This document shows, one piece after another, positions 22,090 to 29,545 of a DNA stretch of 37,128 nucleotides. Below the pieces are notes generated by a model. The model had not been told where the DNA came from. It saw nothing but the letters and a program-made list of their open reading frames with translations, and did no database searches. The position numbers and the translations under genes were made by a program. Each line of letters begins with the position of its first letter. Positions within the stretch are counted from its first letter, which is position 1. Where the stretch lies: IMG/VR virus record IMGVR_UViG_3300036399_000489, positions 1 to 37,128 of that record, one strand, 5' to 3'. Source of the DNA: a virus.

Positions 22090-22449
22090 CTAGACGATTG
22101 TCGCCGCGCAGACCTTGCAGTTGTGGGCAGGCGGGCATTCGCCCCTTACGAAATCAGTAGCGCCCACTGGAGGCTCTGATGTCTGGTGGCAGCAGTCGTA
22201 CTGATGCTGGTCGATTATCGCCCATAGCCTTCCAAGTTCTTCCTGCTGCGTCATCCAGTCCCCTTGTTCTGGGCACGACCAGTGGGGGACATGCGCTCCG
22301 TCAATTAACTCAAGATTGGCGGCGATTACATCTACCGCATCTTTCACGGTGCTAGCAGTTCCGCCAAACTTGGCAGCAATGGCTGCCGCTACGGACTCTT
22401 CGTCCTCTTCCTCAAAGTTAATAGCAATGTTGATTAAGCGCTGTGTCAT
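22090..22449 (-). CDS. Unknown protein, Cys/His-rich C-terminus
   Basis: A 119-residue protein with AGGAGG 5 nt before its ATG, right after the third collar-fibre gene. The first half is acidic and helical (NFEEEDEESVAAAIAAKFGGTAS...IAANLELIDG). The second half contains WSCPEQGDW, DQHQYDCCHQ and GECPPAHNCKVC, with Cys and His placed as in a metal-binding or disulfide-rich unit. I do not recognise it. Being within the fibre region it might be a fibre accessory or chaperone, but this is only positional. Confidence 0.65.
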   Translation of the reverse strand: MTQRLINIAINFEEEDEESVAAAIAAKFGGTASTVKDAVDVIAANLELIDGAHVPHWSCPEQGDWMTQQEELGRLWAIIDQHQYDCCHQTSEPPVGATDFVRGECPPAHNCKVCAATIV

Positions 22450-22457
22450 GCTTCCTC

Positions 22458-23411
22458 CTATGTCTTGATTATGTAATACAACTTTTGCGACTTTGGATCA
22501 TGCGTTGCGTGCGCATGCCCGCCGCTGCTTCCAGGGGCAGATAACGTATGGGAGTGATTTTCATTTGAGGCAGGCGCTCCGCTGGTATTTGATGTGGCAG
22601 ATGCCCCAGTGTGGGTATGGGCGGGGTGGGCTGCTGGTCCAGTGTATGACGTGGTTGTGACTACGTGATTTGACGACGATCCTGCTGAGGCAAGGGAAAC
22701 AACATGGGTATGCCCTCCACCAGAAACAGAAACCCCAGAAGTGAAAAAGATGTTTGCATAGGCGGTGTTTGCCCCGCTTGTAATTGAGTGCGTATGCGCT
22801 GATCCCGCAAAATTGAACACCCCGTCCACGGTGTGGCTCCCATCCCCGCTGCTCCCGCTTGTGCCAGAGGTAGTGCTGTGCGAGTGGCTTCCAGTGTGGG
22901 AATGGCTCCCCGCAGGTGTCATGCTTGCGACGTGAGAAGAGTGTGCGCCATCAGTTGAGTGGCTAAATGACTCATAGAAAGACGTGCCAGTTGTTGCAAC
23001 CCAGTTAGAGGCATCGCCTGATGGATCTGGCGCAACGGCACCAAGGGCATTAGATGGACCCATAAGCCAATAGTTGTCGTAGTTTGGCAAGTTAAACGTT
23101 GTTGTGCCATCACCCACACCATACTTTGTCCCAATGACCGCAAACAAATTTGCGTACGTTGTTCGAGAAACCGCGTCTCCATTGCAGAGAATCCAACCAG
23201 ACGGGACATTGCTGTGAGCGCCAGCCCATGACGTAACCATGCCAGGTTTCCCCGCAGCCACAGCAGCGCCGCCGCCCACGTCTGCCCATCCCGTGCTCTT
23301 ATATACCCTGATTTTCTTAGTAGTTGTATTGAAATAAATTTGACCAATGTTGCTTGCCTGGTCGCTGTCTGCGACTGGTAGCCCAAGCGGAGAAACGAAA
23401 TTTACTGACAT
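22458..23411 (-). CDS. Tail collar-domain fibre protein 3 (His-rich)
   Basis: A 317-residue fibre protein. The start is taken at the ATG at 23411 (MSVNFVSPLG), 1 nt after the previous stop; a longer frame to 23558 would overlap that gene in another frame. An N-terminal attachment module (IGQIYFNTTTKKIRVYKSTGWADV, about 24-47) is shared with the next three fibres. A phage tail-collar domain follows (SGWILCNGDAVSRTTYANLFAVIGTKYGVGDGTTTFNLPN). The rest is Gly/Ser/Thr-rich with many H-x-H motifs (SHSHTGSHSHS, AHTHSI, GHTHVV, NENHSHTL) ending in KLYYIIKT. H-x-H motifs bind iron or zinc in the trimeric tips of T4-type fibres, so a metal-threaded receptor-binding fibre is inferred. Confidence 0.85.
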   Translation of the reverse strand: MSVNFVSPLGLPVADSDQASNIGQIYFNTTTKKIRVYKSTGWADVGGGAAVAAGKPGMVTSWAGAHSNVPSGWILCNGDAVSRTTYANLFAVIGTKYGVGDGTTTFNLPNYDNYWLMGPSNALGAVAPDPSGDASNWVATTGTSFYESFSHSTDGAHSSHVASMTPAGSHSHTGSHSHSTTSGTSGSSGDGSHTVDGVFNFAGSAHTHSITSGANTAYANIFFTSGVSVSGGGHTHVVSLASAGSSSNHVVTTTSYTGPAAHPAHTHTGASATSNTSGAPASNENHSHTLSAPGSSGGHAHATHDPKSQKLYYIIKT

Positions 23412-23412
23412 G

Positions 23413-24336
23413 TTATGCCGCCTTAATGATGTAGTGAGCCATATAGGCTTTGTAAGAGTGATCCGTGTGCGTGTGCGATCCATCGCTTGATGGTGTCGCT
23501 GTATGGTTGTGTGTTGCTGGGGAAGCCCCTGAGGTATTGCTGGATGTAGACAAATCAAAGACTGGGCTATGCCTGTGTGCTGCGTGGGCAGACCACGAAG
23601 ACGTGCTTACTGTGTGGCTATGAGTATCTCCTGTAGATACGCTTGGGGCTGGGTGGGCATGTGCCGTAGACGCTCTGGTCGACGTAGAGGAACTAGAGGT
23701 AAGACCAGCCCCAGTTGCTACGGATGCGGTATGACCGTGGCTTTGCCCGCTATTAGATGTGTCTGAATATGTATGTGCCGCGTTCGTGATCGTAGTCTCT
23801 GAGACCGTCGCGGAATGCGAATGCGTATTGCTGTGTTCAGTTTCCGCCGCCGCCGTGTACGTTAGCGAGTGAGAGTGGTTAGCGGCATCTCCAATGTGAG
23901 CAGCAATTTCTTTGGCATCAATAGACCCTTGGCGGAACGTTGACGTGTTGTCAATATCGCCAAGAAGACTTAGACCAGGTGCGCCAACGACTTGGTAGCC
24001 CTGAAGGTCAGGAACGTTAAAGGTCGTTGAGCCATCACCCGTTCCGAATCTGGTAGAAATGATTGCGTACAGTCCGCTATAGGTTGACCTAGAAACCGCC
24101 TGACCGTTGCAAATCAACCAGCCAGATGGGGCAGACGCGCCAAGCCACGGCTGCACCGTTCCAGTAGGCATTTCTGAAGTTCCTGAAGATCCAAGATCCG
24201 CCCATGACGTCCCATCATGGTATCGAACCTTTTGATTGACGCTATCATAATAGATCAGCCCCTCAGAAGAGTAGGCTGTCTCAACATTTGCCTGAGTTGA
24301 AACTGGAAGTTTAATGCTTGAAAGAACCTGGGTCAT
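23413..24336 (-). CDS. Tail collar-domain fibre protein 2 (His-rich)
   Basis: A 307-residue paralogue of its two neighbours. Its N-terminal module (SEGLIYYDSVNQKVRYHDGTSWADL, about 26-50) is followed by a collar domain (SGWLICNGQAVSRSTYSGLYAIISTRFGTGDGSTTFNVPD) and a His-rich shaft or tip (NHSHSLTY, THSHSATV, THSHTVSTSS, HRHSPVF, SHTHTDHSYKAY) ending AHYIIKAA. Its ATG overlaps the upstream fibre's stop by 4 nt, showing translational coupling. The tip sequence differs from both paralogues while the collar is conserved, as expected if each copy binds a different receptor. Confidence 0.85.
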   Translation of the reverse strand: MTQVLSSIKLPVSTQANVETAYSSEGLIYYDSVNQKVRYHDGTSWADLGSSGTSEMPTGTVQPWLGASAPSGWLICNGQAVSRSTYSGLYAIISTRFGTGDGSTTFNVPDLQGYQVVGAPGLSLLGDIDNTSTFRQGSIDAKEIAAHIGDAANHSHSLTYTAAAETEHSNTHSHSATVSETTITNAAHTYSDTSNSGQSHGHTASVATGAGLTSSSSTSTRASTAHAHPAPSVSTGDTHSHTVSTSSWSAHAAHRHSPVFDLSTSSNTSGASPATHNHTATPSSDGSHTHTDHSYKAYMAHYIIKAA

Positions 24337-25268
24337 GCTTTCACCAGATAATGAACTCGCGCTCGATTTGCAGAATGAGCGCTGTGATCGTGCGAGGCAG
24401 TACCGTCTGCTGTCATAGACCCGCCATGGGTGTGTGCGCCATTGCTACCAGAGGTGCCAGTATATGATGGAGTTGACCCAGTATAAGAATGGTTATGACC
24501 GCTGCATGTAGAGCACCCTTCTGTAACGCTGTGGGTATGAGCATTTCCCCCAGAGACATTTGCAACTGTGTGGGTGTGGCTTGAGGTTGCGGCGGGTTCT
24601 GTCGCTGAAGTGTTACGCACGCCAATTGTTCCAGTAGATGTCCCAAGGTCTCCAACCGTATGCGCGTGACCTGTAGATGACGTCGATGCGACGTATGTGT
24701 GCGTGTGCCCTGGCAATGCCGTGGAACTACTGAACGATGTACTGGTGGCGTGGTCAATAGCATGCGTATGTGAGCCCTGAGAATTGTCGCTAAAGGTATG
24801 TGTATGAGCCCATGTGTCTGTTGAATGGCTAAGGGCAGTAAAGGGGTCAGCAGTTCCGTAGGTCCAGACTTTTCCGCCAGCAGTGTTGCCAACTGCAACG
24901 CCTGCGTTTGCGCTTACCGCGCCAACAAGAGATAGGGCTCGAAAGTCAGGAAGGTTGAATGTGGTAGAGCCGTCGCCAACCCCAAAATATGTCCCAATCA
25001 CAGCGAAAAGGTCAGCATATGTTGATCGAGATACGGCAACGCCTTGGCAGTTAAGCCAGCCAGTTGGGCGATTCCCAGGTAAGCCAACCCAAATGATAAT
25101 TGACCCCGTTGGCATCTCAATCGTTGTGCCAGACCCTAAGGCAGCCCAGGAAGATGAGTTCTTCAACTTTAACTCATCTGTAAAACTATTGTAATAAAAA
25201 GTGCCCTCATCCGCGGTTGGGTCTGAGGTTAGTTCTGCGTTCTTTAGGGTGCTTATAAACCTGGGCAT
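24333..25268 (-). CDS. Tail collar-domain fibre protein 1 (His-rich)
   Basis: A 311-residue protein and first of three tandem collar fibres. The N-terminal module is DEGTFYYNSFTDELKLKNSSSWAALGSG (about 19-46, here cited as the region around FYYN and SSWAAL). The collar domain reads GWLNCQGVAVSRSTYADLF...FNLPDF. The His-rich part has at least nine H-x-H motifs (AHTHTF, SHTHAI, GHTHTY, GHAHTV, SHTHTV, AHTHSV, GHNHSY, AHTHGG, SHDHSAH) and a Cys pair (EGCSTC), ending VHYLVKA. The start has no ribosome site and is 6 nt after a TATAAT. It is a probable receptor-binding fibre. Confidence 0.85.
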   Translation of the reverse strand: MPRFISTLKNAELTSDPTADEGTFYYNSFTDELKLKNSSSWAALGSGTTIEMPTGSIIIWVGLPGNRPTGWLNCQGVAVSRSTYADLFAVIGTYFGVGDGSTTFNLPDFRALSLVGAVSANAGVAVGNTAGGKVWTYGTADPFTALSHSTDTWAHTHTFSDNSQGSHTHAIDHATSTSFSSSTALPGHTHTYVASTSSTGHAHTVGDLGTSTGTIGVRNTSATEPAATSSHTHTVANVSGGNAHTHSVTEGCSTCSGHNHSYTGSTPSYTGTSGSNGAHTHGGSMTADGTASHDHSAHSANRARVHYLVKA

Positions 25269-25302
25269 AAAAAGATTATACCCCCTGCTGCCGTATTTGC
25301 AA
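25269..25302 (-). promoter_or_regulatory. Predicted promoter with leaderless start for the collar-fibre genes
   Basis: On the minus strand TTGCAA (25302-25297), a 16-nt spacer and a perfect TATAAT (25280-25275) lie 6 nt before the ATG at 25268. The promoter is embedded in the terminator hairpin that closes the upstream fibre gene. The -35 match is 4 of 6. Confidence 0.55.
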
Positions 25303-25320
25303 CAGGGGGTATTTCTCTTT
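25275..25320. terminator. Bidirectional terminator-like hairpin between fibre genes
   Basis: A perfect 10-bp stem (25278-25287 with 25303-25312; core ACCCCCTG/CAGGGGGT) encloses a 15-nt loop. On the minus strand it is followed by AATCTTTTT, on the plus strand by TTCTCTTT. It should end the transcript of the large fibre gene. Confidence 0.75.
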
Positions 25321-25328
25321 AGTAACTA

Positions 25329-26885
25329 TTACCCGATTACAACCCAGCGATAGTCGCCTGCGAGGCTGATTGTGACGGTGACTACGCTCGTGCTGGTGGT
25401 GACCACGTCAGCAAAGACTAGCGCGTCTGTTGAGTCGTACAGGGCTACCGTGACGTCCTTGGTGCCAATGCTGTGCGTGACTGCCTTAGCCTCACCAGCG
25501 GTCCAGGTGGCGGTGCCGCTCTTCTTTCGAGGAAGACTAAATCCGCTCTCCGCAAGGGCATCGCGTGCCGCAGAGGCAGACGTTGCGCCCGTACCACCAT
25601 TCGCCAAGGCGATGGCAGTGCCGTTCCAGGTACCCGTGGCGATTGTTCCAACGGAGGTCAGGCTTGAACCAGTGACTCCGCTGCCAAGGGTTGTCCCGCT
25701 AAGGACTTCTGTGTTGTTGATCTTGTATACCTTGCCGCTGGCAAGGTCAGCATGCTCAGACAAGGTCCACGCGTCAGTTGCATCAACCCAGTTGATGGTC
25801 TTGTCCGTGGTGCCCTTAAGAGTAATACCACCGCCGTCAGCGCCAGCATCCGTTGGGGTTACCGTAGAGCCAAGTTCAAGGTTCTTGTCATCGACCGTTA
25901 CGGTTGTCGAGTTTACCGTTGTAGTCGTTCCGTTTACCGTCAAATCTCCAGAAAGGACAAGGCTTGTACCAGTCGCCGCGCCAATGTTTGGCGTGACAAG
26001 GGTTGGGGTGTTGGCAAATACCAACGCACCAGTGCCTGTCTCGTCAGAAATGACACCAGCAAGTTCGCTGGACGATGTCGCAGCAAACGTGCTCAACTTG
26101 TTTTCAGTCAACGCAACCGTACCCGTTGCATTTGGAAGGGTAATCGTTCGGTCTGCGGTTGGGTCTGTGACCGTAAGGGTTGTCTCATAGTCGTCAGCCG
26201 TGGCGCCTTCAAAGACCACACCAGCACCATCAACAATAGGCGCGGTAAGCGTCTTGTTGGTGAGGGTCTGCGTGCCAGTCTCAGTTACGTAGCCCGTAAG
26301 CGACGGAATGTCAGACGTAAGAGCAAGCGTACCAGTCGTTGCTGGAAGGGTAACCGTTCCGCCTGCCGTTGCGGCTGGCTGAAGGGTTGTCGTTCCCGTT
26401 GACGATCCTGGGAGCGCAACGCTTGAGATCCCCGTGAGGGCGAGGTTTGCGGACGAGCGGTTCAGCGCAACGCTGGTCGTACCAACAAAGGTTGTGTCAG
26501 ATGGGTTTGCCTTGCCGTTGGCAAGATCATAGGCAGACTTGACGGACGCAGGCGTTGCAGCCTTGCTGGTTGAAGTGCTAGACGTGGAATCCTCTAGTTG
26601 GACAGCACCCTTGACGGTGGTTGAAGCGTCAGCAATGCTGATTTCTGGGGTAGCGCCACCTGTTGAGGAAATTGCACCAGTACCAGTAACAGCAGTAACG
26701 GTTCCTGCGCCAGTCGAAAGACTTGCCCATGCGCCGTTAGCGTAGACGCGGAGTACATCAAGCGCCGTATCGTAGTAAACCTGCCCCTCAACTGGGCTCG
26801 CAGGAGCCGTGGCAAGATTCTGGATTACCGCGTTCTGGAGTTCATTTTTGCTAAGATCAAGGCTGGTCAGGAACTTTGTTGCCAC
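25329..26885 (-). CDS. Large tail fibre protein
   Basis: A 518-residue fibre with a GTG start and an AAGGAG ribosome site. The N-terminus (about 25-58, VEGQVYYDTALDVLRVYANGAWASL) is the same attachment module found in the three collar fibres. The shaft is Thr/Ser/Ala/Gly-rich with recurrent phage-fibre phrases (TGTQTLTNKTL near 203, DRTITLPNATGTVAL, LANGGTGATSASAARDAL). The final 55 residues (THSIGTKDVTVALYDS ... VTVTISLAGDYRWVVIG) resemble the C-terminal domain of the small gene just upstream. It probably forms a trimeric side or central fibre and shares a docking site with the collar fibres. Confidence 0.82.
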   Translation of the reverse strand: MATKFLTSLDLSKNELQNAVIQNLATAPASPVEGQVYYDTALDVLRVYANGAWASLSTGAGTVTAVTGTGAISSTGGATPEISIADASTTVKGAVQLEDSTSSTSTSKAATPASVKSAYDLANGKANPSDTTFVGTTSVALNRSSANLALTGISSVALPGSSTGTTTLQPAATAGGTVTLPATTGTLALTSDIPSLTGYVTETGTQTLTNKTLTAPIVDGAGVVFEGATADDYETTLTVTDPTADRTITLPNATGTVALTENKLSTFAATSSSELAGVISDETGTGALVFANTPTLVTPNIGAATGTSLVLSGDLTVNGTTTTVNSTTVTVDDKNLELGSTVTPTDAGADGGGITLKGTTDKTINWVDATDAWTLSEHADLASGKVYKINNTEVLSGTTLGSGVTGSSLTSVGTIATGTWNGTAIALANGGTGATSASAARDALAESGFSLPRKKSGTATWTAGEAKAVTHSIGTKDVTVALYDSTDALVFADVVTTSTSVVTVTISLAGDYRWVVIG

Positions 26886-26895
26886 GTTTCTCTCC

Positions 26896-27186
26896 TTAGT
26901 TTAAATATGCTTTGCCAGCGAATCCGCTGGAGAATCGAACCGTGATCTGGTTCGCACTGTCGTAGGTAACCTCTCCAAACACCACAGTACCAGCACTGTC
27001 AACCACGCTGACTGCTGGGTGTCTAGCCATGTTGTGAGGGATTACCCAAGTTGCACTCGCAACAGCCTGATTGAACGTAAAAGTCTCAGATCCGACATAT
27101 GCCACGCTGGCTGATGTCGTGATTGTTGGGACGCTTTGCGTAATACTTAGATTTAGATTAGGTGCGTTGATCTCCAGCGGGCTCAT
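26896..27186 (-). CDS. Small fibre-tip-like structural protein
   Basis: A 96-residue beta protein. The domain from about residue 35 (TFTFNQAVASATWVIPHNMARHPAVSVVDSAGTVVFGEVTYDSANQITVRFSSGF, cited by its ends) is a common phage fibre/tail module that contains the IPHN and VTV.FS motifs and ends in AYLN. A similar module closes the large fibre gene downstream. It overlaps the previous gene by 4 nt (ATGA) and precedes the large fibre by 10 nt, so the three are one transcript. It is probably a virion component of the baseplate or fibre. Confidence 0.7.
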   Translation of the reverse strand: MSPLEINAPNLNLSITQSVPTITTSASVAYVGSETFTFNQAVASATWVIPHNMARHPAVSVVDSAGTVVFGEVTYDSANQITVRFSSGFAGKAYLN

Positions 27187-27527
27187 CGAGAAATAGCCCC
27201 AGCAATGTCAAATGTGCCTGTAATCAACTTTTGCTCCAGTCCTGTATTGCTGTTAAGGATCAAATCATAGACGTATGATCCTGGCTGAACCCCTTGCAAA
27301 GTAGCGCTATCGATTAGCAGGGTGACGGTCCCCGCTGCCCCGCCAAGGGTGATTCCGCTTGTTTCCGTGAGTGAAATGTAAGCGGCTGAGGCGCTGGCGT
27401 TTTTTCTGACCTGCATCTTGGCGGTATACCCCGTAAGGTTAACGAGTGCCGCAGCCGCTGTTCTATAAGTTAACACGAAGGACAAGTCTGATCCCTGCTC
27501 CGCGGTAATGTTGTATTGGTCAGACAT
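27183..27527 (-). CDS. BppU-like N-terminal-domain tail protein
   Basis: A 114-residue beta-sandwich protein (QGSDLSFVLTYRTAAAALVNLTGYTAKMQVR..., VQPGSYVYDLILNSNTGLEQKLITGTFDI). This pattern is shared by small phage tail proteins related to the N-terminal part of BppU-type upper baseplate proteins. It is the first gene of the 22-kb minus-strand block. Its ATG has no ribosome site and is placed 6 nt after a TAAGAT element, so a leaderless message is likely. It may form the adaptor that holds the downstream fibres. Confidence 0.65.
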   Translation of the reverse strand: MSDQYNITAEQGSDLSFVLTYRTAAAALVNLTGYTAKMQVRKNASASAAYISLTETSGITLGGAAGTVTLLIDSATLQGVQPGSYVYDLILNSNTGLEQKLITGTFDIAGAISR

Positions 27528-27561
27528 GCGCGTATCTTACTGTATGTAGGACGTTATTCAA
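27528..27561 (-). promoter_or_regulatory. Predicted leftward promoter of the tail-fibre block
   Basis: On the minus strand TTGAAT (27561-27556), a 16-nt spacer and TAAGAT (27539-27534) precede the ATG at 27527 by 6 nt. Each hexamer matches at 4 of 6. The spacing equals that of the stronger examples in this window. Confidence 0.5.
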
Positions 27562-27597
27562 CACTTTTGCTTCTACGTGGTGTATAATCACATTATG
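27562..27597 (+). promoter_or_regulatory. Predicted rightward promoter of the terminase genes, leaderless ATG
   Basis: A perfect TATAAT (27583-27588) stands 6 nt before the ATG at 27595, which has no ribosome site. No good -35 hexamer is visible at the usual distance. It faces away from the leftward promoter, with the two starts 67 bp apart. Confidence 0.55.
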
Positions 27598-28131
27598 GCT
27601 AAAACTGGTCGTAGACCTATGGGGCAGACCGCTGCCCTTCGAGACAAGATTTCAGGGCTGTTGCTGGCTAACGTGCCGCCCAGCCAGATTGCCTCTGCCG
27701 TGGATCTCCAACTAGACACTGTGTATAGACACATTTCTGCCATCCGCAAAGAGTGGGCTGCGCAGAATCCTGGCGGGAATGACGGCAATCGCACGGAACT
27801 TCTTGCCAAAGCGCGAGATATCATGCGGCAGGCTGCTGCGGGCGCTGCCCGCGCGCGAGGCGGTCCTACTGAAGTTGCGTTCTTGAAGGTGCAACTTGAG
27901 GGTCTTGACCGCATTGCCAAACTGACTGGAGCGTATGTAGCGGACAGGCTTGAACTTACGGGGGCGAACGGCGGCGCCATTGAGATGTCATCTGAGCACG
28001 CAATTGATGCATTGAGCGACGGCGACCTTGCGGAGCGCATGAGGGTGTGGGCTGAGTCCCTAGAGGCTCAGATTGTAGAGGGAAAGGTGGTTGAGATTGC
28101 CTCAGCAGCAGACGCAGCAGACCCTCAGTAA
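27595..28131 (+). CDS. Terminase small subunit
   Basis: A 178-residue protein. Residues 14-50 (ALRDKISGLLLANVPPSQIASAVDLQLDTVYRHISAIRKEW, cited by ends) form a helix-turn-helix of the type that recognises the packaging site. The middle is helical (EVAFLKVQLEGLDRIAKLTGAYV), a typical oligomerisation region of small terminases. The gene overlaps the large subunit gene by about 41 nt. The ATG at 27595 was chosen over an upstream GTG at 27577 because the TATAAT of a promoter lies between the two. It binds phage DNA and loads the large subunit. Confidence 0.82.
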   Translation: MAKTGRRPMGQTAALRDKISGLLLANVPPSQIASAVDLQLDTVYRHISAIRKEWAAQNPGGNDGNRTELLAKARDIMRQAAAGAARARGGPTEVAFLKVQLEGLDRIAKLTGAYVADRLELTGANGGAIEMSSEHAIDALSDGDLAERMRVWAESLEAQIVEGKVVEIASAADAADPQ

Positions 28132-29545
28132 TCGAGAATACAGAGACTGGCTGCGAAGGAAGGCAGCAACCTCTGACGCCGCTTTTGCAGAGTACATGAG
28201 CAATCTAGTCTTTCCCCCGTACTTGCGCGGGATGGAAGACTTCTTAGATAAGAACGATGCAGCCCTTGTCCTCATGCCGCGCGGTCATGCAAAGACCACA
28301 ATGCTTATTCATCGCGCTGCGCGTCTTGTTGGCGTCACGAAGGGAAAAGTCCGCATTGGTGTAATCACTGCGGTTATGGCTGAAGCAATGTCTCGATCAC
28401 GAGCAATCAAGAACTTAGTGGAAAGCCCAATGTTTGCTGAAGTGTTTCCATGGGCAAAAGATGGGGTGGTTGGGTCTAAGTGGACTGACGAAACATGGAC
28501 AGTGAAAAACGTTAACCTAGGAAAAGATAGCACTTGCTTCTCTGACGGTTTGTCGTCAATCAAGCCAGGAGCACGTCTTGATATTGTTATCTGCGACGAC
28601 ATGGTGGGCATGCGAGAGAATGCAACTCCTGGTCAGAGGCAGAAGGCAAGCGAAACGTATTGGCAGGTTATCGACCCAATGCTTGTTCCTGGTGCAAAGC
28701 GCTGGTACATTGGCACGCGGTGGCACGAAGACGACTTCTACGCTGAGTTGACCCGCAAGGGCATCCCAACCCTTAAGCGAGCCGCCATCGAAGACGGTCA
28801 GCCTTTGTGGAAGAAGATGTACACGGTTGAAGAACTCCAAAAGAAGCGCGACGAACTAGGGACTCCAATCTTTATGCTTCAATACCAGAACGACGTCACC
28901 TCCATGGGTGGAAACATTTTTCGATACGAGTGGTTTCAGTACGTGGAGCAGGTGCCAGAGGGTGTTCGCAGAATTGGCGTTGACCTTGCAGCAAGCGCCA
29001 GTGAGCGAAGCGACTACACTGCTGCTGTTGAAATTGTTGAGGACAAAGACCATAACATTTACATTGTGGGTTCCTATAGGTCCCGCATGCAAGAAGGTCA
29101 TAGGCAGTGGCTTACTGGAATTTCAAAAACTGGCGGGCTGATGGACGACCCCACTAGCCCTAAACTTTCATGGAGCGCGTCACTTCTTGGTCTTCGTGGT
29201 CAGAACTGGGTTCAGCAGACTGACGAACCCAGGGCTATTGAGATGCTGAATATCGAAGCAGTCCAGCACCAGAGCACATTTGTGAGGGAGATGCTGAGCG
29301 AAACTCGCCTTCCAGCACGTGCAGTTCGCCCAGATAAAGACAAGGTGAGCCGCAGCCGCGCTCTTGCCGCCAGGTATGAGGCTGGCAAGGTGTTCCATCT
29401 TAGGAACGCCCCAGGGCTCCAGGAACTCGAAAGGGAGATGATGGGGTTCCCAAATAGCGAGCACGATGACCTTGTTGACGCGCTTGTTTATGCCGCAGAC
29501 GTTGGTTCAGTATCCCTTTACTTTACTTCAGCGAGAAGGTTTTAG
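28091..29545 (+). CDS. terL: Terminase large subunit
   Basis: A 484-residue packaging motor. The ATPase half has a Walker A-type motif LMPRGHAKTT (61-70; Ala where Gly is usual), a Walker B LDIVICDD (163-170) and the coupling-type GTRWHEDDFY (208-217). The nuclease half has GVDLAASASERSDYT (D298, D308), IEAVQHQ (E389) and SEHDDLVDALVYA (D459-D463), the RNase-H-like metal site. The start is uncertain: TTG at 28091 or 28097, both inside the small subunit gene; the next ATG (28196) would remove a conserved N-terminal region. About 45 residues (340-385) between nuclease motifs look inserted. The 3' end overlaps the convergent gene by 4 nt. Confidence 0.95.
   Translation: MRLPQQQTQQTLSNREYRDWLRRKAATSDAAFAEYMSNLVFPPYLRGMEDFLDKNDAALVLMPRGHAKTTMLIHRAARLVGVTKGKVRIGVITAVMAEAMSRSRAIKNLVESPMFAEVFPWAKDGVVGSKWTDETWTVKNVNLGKDSTCFSDGLSSIKPGARLDIVICDDMVGMRENATPGQRQKASETYWQVIDPMLVPGAKRWYIGTRWHEDDFYAELTRKGIPTLKRAAIEDGQPLWKKMYTVEELQKKRDELGTPIFMLQYQNDVTSMGGNIFRYEWFQYVEQVPEGVRRIGVDLAASASERSDYTAAVEIVEDKDHNIYIVGSYRSRMQEGHRQWLTGISKTGGLMDDPTSPKLSWSASLLGLRGQNWVQQTDEPRAIEMLNIEAVQHQSTFVREMLSETRLPARAVRPDKDKVSRSRALAARYEAGKVFHLRNAPGLQELEREMMGFPNSEHDDLVDALVYAADVGSVSLYFTSARRF

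Noticed and set aside
23412-23558. N-terminal extension of the third collar fibre (MICLHPAIPQ...)
   Set aside because: This part lies inside the previous fibre gene in another frame and does not look like a fibre start; the ATG at 23411 gives an N-terminus matching the paralogues.
22458-26885. Diversity-generating retroelement acting on the collar fibres
   Set aside because: Collar fibres can be such targets, but no reverse transcriptase or template repeat is seen in the window.
28196-29545. Starting the large terminase at the first ATG (28196)
   Set aside because: It would drop the conserved helical N-terminus before the Walker motif (REYRDWLRRKAATSDAAFAEY); TTG starts further upstream fit better.
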